This document shows, piece by piece, positions 56,624-64,000 of a DNA stretch of 64,000 nucleotides; positions within the stretch are counted from its first letter, which is position 1, and each line of letters begins with the position of its first letter. Source of the stretch: Arctopsyche grandis (taxonomy: Eukaryota > Arthropoda > Insecta > Trichoptera > Hydropsychidae). The stretch lies in the NCBI RefSeq assembly GCF_051622035.1, contig NC_135357.1, positions 32,406,191-32,470,190 of the forward strand. Direction: 5' to 3'. The notes under the pieces were generated by a model. That model had not been told where the DNA came from, ran no database searches, and saw only the letters and a list, made by a program, of their open reading frames with translations. The translations under genes and the position numbers were made by a program.

Positions 56624-58039
56624 GTAAACAATAATAATTGCCTTTATTATTTTTTTATCGTTGAAAATTGGGTCGTCGCAGCAAATGTCATTGTCGTTCT
56701 CTTTTTATGTTATTTATATATATTTATCGCCACTCAAACGGTTAAGCTTCCGAGTTGGAGACAAAAATCATACATATATATATATCTATATATACATCAG
56801 TGAAGTGTTTTTCAATGTTGTTTATAATTATTCTTGTTTATTTCTGCCACAGTTAAAAATAGTATCATTTTCAGACGGTAAACATTAACTAAGCGAAAGA
56901 TAAACTCCACGTTCTATTTCGGTTACTGAAGCGTGTCAAGTGTTATTAGTTCCCATCAGCAGTGCTAACGCTAGTAATTTTATCTCTACAAACACACACA
57001 CCGTCATCAAAATATATTGTATACACACATGTGTACATATGTGGATGTATGTACACATGTGTGTATACAATATCGTTAAAAGTGTATAAGCCGGCGTTAT
57101 CTTTCCGTTGTCTCAATAAGGTAAAGGTCGTTCGCAAGAATCACTCTTGGATAACGATCCAAAGATCGTTCTCTATATCCCGTGTCACGTGGATTTGACG
57201 AGTGTGTAAAACACACGAAAAAACTGTATGATTTTTAATTAGACGTTTGCGAAATTTGTATAAGTCGGTAAGGTTAGTGCAAAGTTAGTGCAAATTGATA
57301 TGATGATTATGATTTACCATTGCTAGACACTTCAAACGTGGTTTATGTATGTCTATGTATAATACATATTTGCACTGCAGACATGCAATATATGTACATA
57401 TGTATCAATAACGTTAATCATTATTGTAAAGTGAACATTTCAATGATATCTACAAATACATATAATAATTGTAAGAATGGCAACTGGTGGAAAGGCATTC
57501 GAATTTAAATTGGCATAAAACAATATACGGGACCGGTTTTTTAACAATCGTACCGTACATACATAGTTTGATATTTGGTGTATTTGAATGTTTATTTGAT
57601 TTTTTGTGACAGTTTGTGAGATTGAGACGTTGTTAAAATCCAGATCGGTCGTTTTATGGTGACGTTTTCCGACTTTGTTTACTGTTTTATATAAAGTTTT
57701 TGCTATATAGTGTTCGTGTGAGTGATTTTATTGTTTGCCTGTCTTTGTTTTTTATTATTTCTTATTCAAAAAGTTATAATATATATTTATATATTGAATA
57801 TTATCTTCATCTAAGAAAAATCAAATCGCATTTTATAGTTAAAAAGTAAGAATGGAAATTTGAGTGTTGGAGATACAGCATAGTACTAAAAATTTTAATT
57901 GATTTAGTTATTTGTTTACTAATTTTACCACAGAGACATTACAGAATACTCTAACGCATCACTGTGACCAAACATATAAACATACTATATATAAGAATAC
58001 AGACATATAAGCATAATATAAAAACTATATAAAATAATT
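56624..58039. other. AT-rich, probably intronic
   Basis: No further exon recognised. Contains the perfect inverted repeat 57014-57073. Confidence 0.35.
57014..57073. repeat. Perfect 25-bp inverted repeat
   Basis: 57014-57038 and 57049-57073 are exact reverse complements around a 10-nt loop (ATGTGGATGT). Made of TATACACACATGTGTAC words. Confidence 0.85.
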
Positions 58040-58342
58040 AGCGAGACATCTATGTAATAGATAATACATTTTCGAAATCATATTCAAACAGTGGTGACAT
58101 AATGGGTAGGATGGTTTTTGCCAATTTGATGGAGGGACCGCTTCAACAATTAAATCAGATAAATAGGCAAACTCCAATTGGAAACGATCGACTTGGAGTC
58201 ACAAATATCCAAGTCTGATCCGCAGAATTTAAAATTATACTCGGAATAAATTCTTTTCAATCGAGGTCAGCTCACGGAATCGAACCCGGTGACCTCTCGG
58301 TGATTAGTATCAAAGCAAACATCGAGCCACGGTGCTGGCTAA
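58040..58342 (-). mobile_element. SINE, nearly full length but without tail hairpin
   Basis: Reverse strand: AGCCAGCACCGTGGCTCGAT, CGAGAGGTCACCGGGTTCGA (B box), CTTGGATATTTGTGACTCC, body to GAGACATCTATG reversed. The hairpin tail is not seen. Confidence 0.75.
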
Positions 58343-59634
58343 AAAATCATTCAAATTTTGTATGTATGTATGTATCGATTTTGTAAAAAAAAAATCAAAT
58401 TGAATACTTTTAATGTGTATAAATTACTTATAGAAATCCAAAACACTTTTTACCTAAATAATTTGATGATTTTTTGCTGTTTTCTGTAGGCGATTTAACA
58501 ACAGTTTAATTGTATTAATATTTGTAGGGAAAGAAAATCTGATACGATTCGATTTCGTTTTTCAGATCTGTCATAAGATATATATGTACGTTAAAATCGA
58601 AAATTATGAAAAAAATCTTATGTAAACAGACTAAAGCCACGAAACTAGACTTATCTAATGCCCGCTTCTCACCGAGTGATTCGAGCTGAAAAATTACAAC
58701 CCGGTGATTAAAATGTTGACAATCTGCGATCGAAATCTGTTATCGCAATGCTTCGAGAGAGCGTTTACGTGTAAAAATGTCGCGATAACGTATTTTTCAA
58801 ATACAACAAACACGATTCGTTTCTAAAACGCATGCATTCGCGTTGTGCAACGGCCGATGCACATAGATAGATATAGTAAATACCCAACACATACGTACAT
58901 ATACGAATGTGTGTCTCTTTGCGATCGCACGCGATAATTTATTATACTCGTACACATGTATGTACATTTGTATGTAGTATTTGCGAACGGCTTCGCGAGG
59001 CTTGGCCACCTATCTGTCGGCTTTTCGACGAAGCCGAGACCGGATGTGACGTATTACGAGTCGACAAGATCGCGCCCGTGGACTTTGCCGCGTTCGATCG
59101 ATCACGCGCCGTTTCGGCGACGCCGTGTGATCGCCGCTTTATGTGATCAAATCGATGTGTCGATCACACTAAAAAATCGTGCGGAATCTGAAGTGATTCG
59201 GCTCGTTTGAAATTTGAATCCGTTCCTAAATCAAAGCGCCCTTCGGCGAATCTTTGGTGAGGCTGTCATTGTTTGATACAAATTCAAACATGTTTAGATG
59301 TACATAATATATTTCATACATTTTTGGATAGGTTTTTTTCTTTATAAATTATATTTGGGTCTGTCGGCTTTGCCGCCTCCCCCAAGTATATTAAATAAAT
59401 TGTTAGTTTTTTCTTTTGAATTTTATTAAAATTTGTATTAAAAGTAGATTGAATTTTCAATGCCTATACAAATTTATCGGTTGTTGCAAGTTTTAAAGTG
59501 TCGACTCGTTTATGAATTGAATTTAAATTTTATAAATTGCATGCCCTTTTGGTTATGCTATATTTAAAGCGTAAGTTTAATCGAAATATAATTAAATTTG
59601 TTTTAGAAGTTTGTATAAAAGCTGATGTTATGAT
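58343..59634. other. Region with a GC-rich island, no recognised gene
   Basis: 58985-59150 is GC-rich with CpG words in the middle of AT-rich DNA and lacks good splice signals around the open frames. Confidence 0.4.
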
Positions 59635-59795
59635 ATTTTTGATTTTTAAATGCTTTTTATTATTACTAAATTATGTTCACAATATATCTTATATCTATTT
59701 TAATAGCTACTGATCTGCTGATCGTTTTCTATTTTACACTTTTAATTTAATTTTGTTAGTGATCATAGTATTATATTATTCCAATGTTAAATTAC
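59635..59795 (+). repeat. Dispersed 180-bp repeat (copy 2 of 3)
   Basis: Same sequence as 31710-31895 and 60170-60345. Confidence 0.7.
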
Positions 59796-59879
59796 ATATA
59801 TTTTTTATATACATAATTTCCTTTTATATTGCAAGTAGTGAATTTTGATTTATTCATATATTTATTTATTTATAATTAT

Positions 59880-60120
59880 ACAGTGTTGACGAATAGTAGG
59901 TAGGTAACCAATTTATGAGGAACTGTTCCAACAACTAAAACAGTTAAATTGGCAAACTCTGATAAGAAAAAAATCTACTTGGGGTCCCAAATATCGCATA
60001 AAAACCTCAAATCATACAACGTGTGATTATTTTCCCTCAACATCTAACCAGGACTCGAACCCGGGACCTCTCGGTCATTAAAAATATATACTAACCACCG
60101 AGTTATATCTTATATTATTT
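59880..60120 (-). mobile_element. SINE, diverged subfamily
   Basis: Reverse strand: CTCGGTGGTTAGTATATATT, GAGGTCCCGGGTTCGAGTCC (strong B box), then CAGAGTTTGCCAATTT and CTACCTACTATTCGTC. Lies between copies 2 and 3 of the 180-bp repeat. Confidence 0.7.
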
Positions 60121-60169
60121 CTAGCTGACTTTGTAAATAATTTTTAAAGAATGTATGCAAAATATTTGA

Positions 60170-60345
60170 TTTTTGATTTTTAAATGCTTTTTATTCTTAC
60201 AAAATTATGGTCACATTACATTTTATATCTATTTTAATAGCTACTGATCTACTGATCATTTTCTATTTTACAATTTTAATTTAATTTTGTTCGTGATCAT
60301 AGAAATATATTATTCTAATGTTAATGTACAGGATAATAGGAAAAC
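60170..60345 (+). repeat. Dispersed 180-bp repeat (copy 3 of 3)
   Basis: TTTTTAAATGCTTTTTATTC ... GCTACTGATCTACTGATCAT ... TGTACAGGATAATAGG; matches the 31.7-kb copy to its end. Confidence 0.7.
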
Positions 60346-60700
60346 AGCTCAAAAACCTATTTATAATTCTTATAAATACTCATAATATATGTACATCTAA
60401 TACATAATATTAATTAAAGACTCTCTAAAAGCGATGACCTATGTTATTATACATATAGGAAAGTCTTATTGTTGTGTTGTTATTCAATTATAATTTTATT
60501 AAATATATTCATTTTCGGTTAGGGCACATCCCTATTAGCTCAAAGTATAAGTTTTATTATAATATAATGTAATTTGTTGAAGAAGTTGTTCGCATTTTCA
60601 ATGCATGTATTAAATCAAAGTTTGAGGTCGATTATTGTATGAGAAACTGATAAAGGTTGAATCAATTGTGAATTAAATTTTTATTTATTTATGTAGGTAA

Positions 60701-61327
60701 ATTGTTTCATATAAAATTTGGAAAAAATGAGATGGGAAATTAAAAAGTATGGAATTAATATGTATATTTTTAATAGATATTTGAAATACTTAATAGCTCA
60801 TATCAGCCAGGCTGTTTTCGAGTGCTTGTGAAGTTTGTTTGGTTTCAAATTTTTCGCATTGATAAAGGGTTAATGAACACACAAAGAATGCGAAACAATT
60901 TGGTATATTGTTTCATATAAAATTTGGAAAAAATGAGATGGGAAATTAAAAAGTATGGAATTAATATGTATATTTTTAATACATATTTGAAATACTTAAT
61001 AGCTCATATCAGCAAGGCTGTTTTCAAGTACTTGTGAAGTTTTTTTGGTTTCAAATTTTCCGCATTGATAAAGAGTTAATGAACATATGTACAAAGAATG
61101 CGAAACAATTTGGTATATTGTTTCATATAAAATTTGTAAAAAATGAAATGGTAAATTAAAAAGTATGGAATTAATATACATATATATTTTTAATACATAT
61201 TTGAAATACTTAATAGCTCATATCAGCAAGGCTGTTTTCAAGTACTTGTGAAGTTTGTTTGGTTTCAAATTTTCCGCATTGATAAGGGGTTAATGAACAC
61301 ACAAAGAATGCGAAACAATTTGGCATA
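60701..61327 (+). repeat. Tandem repeat, three units of 206-210 bp
   Basis: Units start with ATTGTTTCATATAAAATTTG at 60701, 60907 and 61117. Each has TAATAGCTCATATCAGC-AGG, GGTTTCAAATTTT-CGCATTG and AAGAATGCGAAACAATTTGG. Units differ by a few percent. No coding. Confidence 0.9.
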
Positions 61328-62490
61328 TCGCATAAATAAAATTTTTGACGTAGTTTATCGCGATACACATTTATCATAATCAACATAAAAATCGCTCTTA
61401 TCTTACACTCAAGTGTTCAAGTACGTTCCTAATCAATGCCGTATGCTTCACCTGTGTATAAATGTGTGTGTGTGTTTTTATTATTGAATTCGATGATCGA
61501 AATTTTGAGAACTCGTGCTCATCGGGAGACTGGAATTCATTGAAGCAATCAAGCGCATTATTTTTATTTATATTTGTATCAACACATATATTTGTCTATA
61601 CGTGTATATAAATTTAAAGCGATGTATTTTTTCGGCGAATACCGCAATACCCAATTCGACCATTCCACGACCTTCGGACGATCGTCGTGTCGCATCCTGA
61701 ATATAAACGAGATCGGCGAGAGGACGTTAAGGTGTTAGGCGATGCGCAAAGTCGCGTCTAAACGGGAAATTTTAGCAAATTTTCCCCTCCCGATTCGAGG
61801 GATCGTCTCCGAGATCCAAGTGTCGGAGAGTGGCTGGGTCTCCAGGTGGAATTTGAGGGGTTTCAGACGTTTTGCAAAGTCTCCCCGTACCTATGTACGT
61901 CTGAAGGGAATGTTTCGTCTGTGCAAAAAGTGTCGGTTCGTCCGGTTCGACGTGACCGGAATTCGCATTCGACCGGACAACCGGACCAATCAGCCGGACT
62001 ACCGTACCGGGTCAATGCTGTTAATTTCCAGTTTTTTTCCGTGTCGTTATTATATATCCAGTATATACGAGACGTGCAAATGCGACGAGTCGTAAATAAA
62101 AATCCGATGAGTAATTATCGGGTATTAAACCCCCCCCCTTTCCCCCACCCCCTCCGTATTATACGTGCAAAATTGATTGAAAGGATACTATAATTAAATG
62201 GTTGAAATGTGCTGCTTTTGAGGAAAATTTGTGTTGTTATTATATAGCAGGAAAATGCATTGAATATTTTTGTATGCAGTTCAGATGCAATTGAGCGTGT
62301 TTATTTTTCATATTTGTATGCATGATTTAGTAAGTTGAGTTCTTAAGCTAAATCAAAGGATTGCATATGTATGTATGTATGTATATATATTTTTGAAGGA
62401 AACGTCACTTAGAATAGGATTTACTGGATGCTGTCGAAACTTCAACATGTTTTGAGATATTATTCTGTATATTTTCGAATTTTTTTTTTT
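61328..62490. other. GC-rich island in AT-rich DNA, no recognised gene
   Basis: 61640-62010 is GC-rich and open on two plus-strand frames (to 62095 and 62193). I recognise no domain. Poly-C at about 62130-62140. Confidence 0.4.
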
Positions 62491-63000
62491 AATTCTGGAA
62501 TAGCTCAGTTTCAACAACTTGATGGATTTATATTACATATCATTCTATGCAATTTTGTTTAGAAAAGTTTTGTTCCAAAACATCTCATGTCTCGTTTTGA
62601 AGATGATGTCTGCTCTTTGTGTTCCTTTGCTTTTCATATATTTTTGAGCCTATTGAATGAGAATGTTTGTGTTCCTTTGATTTTCTTATATTTGTGAGGA
62701 TATTGAAGGAGTAAGTGGTGTTTATCTATTTTCAAATATCGACATATACATATATAAGTTTTTTTATTTACGACATTTTTTTTAAATTCTGGAATAGCTC
62801 AGTTCCAAAAACTTGATGGATGTATGTATATTACATATCATGTAATTTTGCATTCTATGCAATTTTGTTTAGAAAAGTTTCCAAAACATCTCATGTCTCG
62901 TTTTTAAGATGATGTCTGCTCTTTGTGTTCCTTTGCTTTTCATATATTTTTGAGGCTATTGAAGGAGAAAGTGGTGTTTATCTATTTTAAAATATCTACA
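62491..63000 (+). repeat. Duplicated block, about 300-bp period
   Basis: TTCTGGAATAGCTCAGTT (62493 and 62791), AAAACATCTCATGTCTCGTT and GATGATGTCTGCTCTTTGTG occur twice in order. A third, partial TTTGTGTTCCTTTGATTTTC sits at about 62668. Confidence 0.85.
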
Positions 63001-64000
63001 TACATATACATAAATTAAAGGATAGCATCCGAGTTTAAATTTGAGAAATTTCAGAGGTTCAACTCTGTATATATATGTATATAGGTAATATGTACATATA
63101 TATAATAATTATATTGTATTGTAAAAAAATAATGAAAGTTGAGGCATCGAATTCCATTCATCATCTTCGATTTCACCTTGTTCTGTTTATTAATGTAATA
63201 TATGGGTTTGACCTCAAAATTATGTGTTTTGGTATTGATCCTTTTAAGTGCAAGCCACCGAATTAATTAAGTAAAAACGCTCGTCGGTGTTATTTAAAAG
63301 GTGATCTCGTATAAAAGTGTGTTTACACCATTTCTGAAGTCAGTTTCTTATGTTATCGTCGAAATCGAAAGCCGGGTTGATGTTCGTTTTTCTTAAGAAA
63401 TGTCGATCGTACTGAGAAAGCGACAATTTTAACGACAGTTTAATGAGAACGTTCACTTCTGGAAATTTTAACGCTTTCGCGGAACGCATACTGATTGTTT
63501 TGATGCAATTCTGCCTTACGTTGCATTTTAATTTTGAGAGAAAAATCGCGCCAAAGTCATGCCGTGTTCGATTAATTCATTCAAATAATTAATCATTCGT
63601 TTATTAATTAATCAAATTACCTTTTATACGACAAAATCATGATGATCTTATGTTAGGTTTATAAACATTTGGATGCAATTGTATTTCATGTATATATTAT
63701 ATATCTATAAATAATTCGTGTGGCAGGATCTGATTTGAAATTCGAATTTATACAAACTGAATGCGTGATTTAACCGGATGCTTGATTTTTAACGTTTTTA
63801 AAACGGCACCTGTTAACGGAAATGTCCGTGTGTTTTGTAAACTTGGTCGGACGTGAAGTGTTTTAAAGTTCTTTGTCTATTCGTCGGTTTACTTTAATTG
63901 ATTGCGTGCTCAAAAGTGGACCAAGTCCCAGTCTAAGTTGCGTATGTGTCTATGTATGTATGTATGTATGTATATAAAAAAGTGGGAATATGTCAACTTT
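63001..64000. other. AT-rich window end, no gene seen
   Basis: Only microsatellites (TATG)n, including 63950-63973. No exon recognised. Confidence 0.4.

Noticed and set aside
57014-57073. A microRNA precursor
   Set aside because: Pairing is perfect and made of simple TACA/TGTG words, unlike typical precursors with mismatches. Kept only as a hairpin.
61742-62193. Two overlapping plus-strand frames of about 115 codons in a GC island
   Set aside because: Two frames open at once in GC-rich DNA, no recognised motif and no clear splice sites.
1-64000. A complete new defence or biosynthetic gene system
   Set aside because: Only three recognisable host genes occur, with unrelated roles. The novelty is in alternative exons and in mobile-element structure.

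Overview
The window is AT-rich nuclear DNA of an insect. Genes are split by short introns with standard GT/AG borders, and the three recognisable genes are animal genes. Most of the remaining sequence is nested, decayed transposable elements and TATGTA/TACATA/AT microsatellites. I cannot fix the insect order from sequence alone.

Genes. (1) Positions 1853-10640, plus strand: the 3' half of a secreted reprolysin (M12B, ADAMTS/venom-metalloprotease-like) zinc protease. Its earlier exons lie left of the window. It contains two homologous, differently worded versions of one catalytic-domain exon (1853-1905 and 3021-3076) that look mutually exclusive, then the zinc-binding exons, an ADAMTS-type cysteine-rich region, and a long Tyr/Asn/Pro and Ser/Thr-rich tail with three NPYDF repeats. 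(2) Positions 15687-16280, minus strand: a complete four-exon TMEM14-family membrane protein. (3) Positions 18835-20069, plus strand: a complete six-exon GCLM, the modifier subunit of glutamate-cysteine ligase. TMEM14 and GCLM are divergent. The 2.5 kb between them holds a TATA/initiator promoter-like site and an LTR-like repeat.

From 21 kb to 53 kb the sequence is a mosaic of repeats: a tRNA-derived SINE with a hairpin 3' end (more than ten copies, some dimeric), hAT elements with 8-bp target duplications, a P-like family carrying a THAP remnant, a TTAA/piggyBac-like MITE, remnants of three non-LTR reverse transcriptases (Jockey-type, RTE-like, and a third CR1/Jockey-like), LTR-like repeats, palindromic MITEs, and a repeat family whose copies carry different internal minisatellites. 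Several insertions are nested, so relative ages can be read.

From 53 kb to 64 kb repeat density drops. The region is AT-rich with isolated GC-rich islands, and one credible first coding exon (56559-56623, plus strand) ends in a good donor. This suggests the 5' region and long introns of a gene that continues right of the window.
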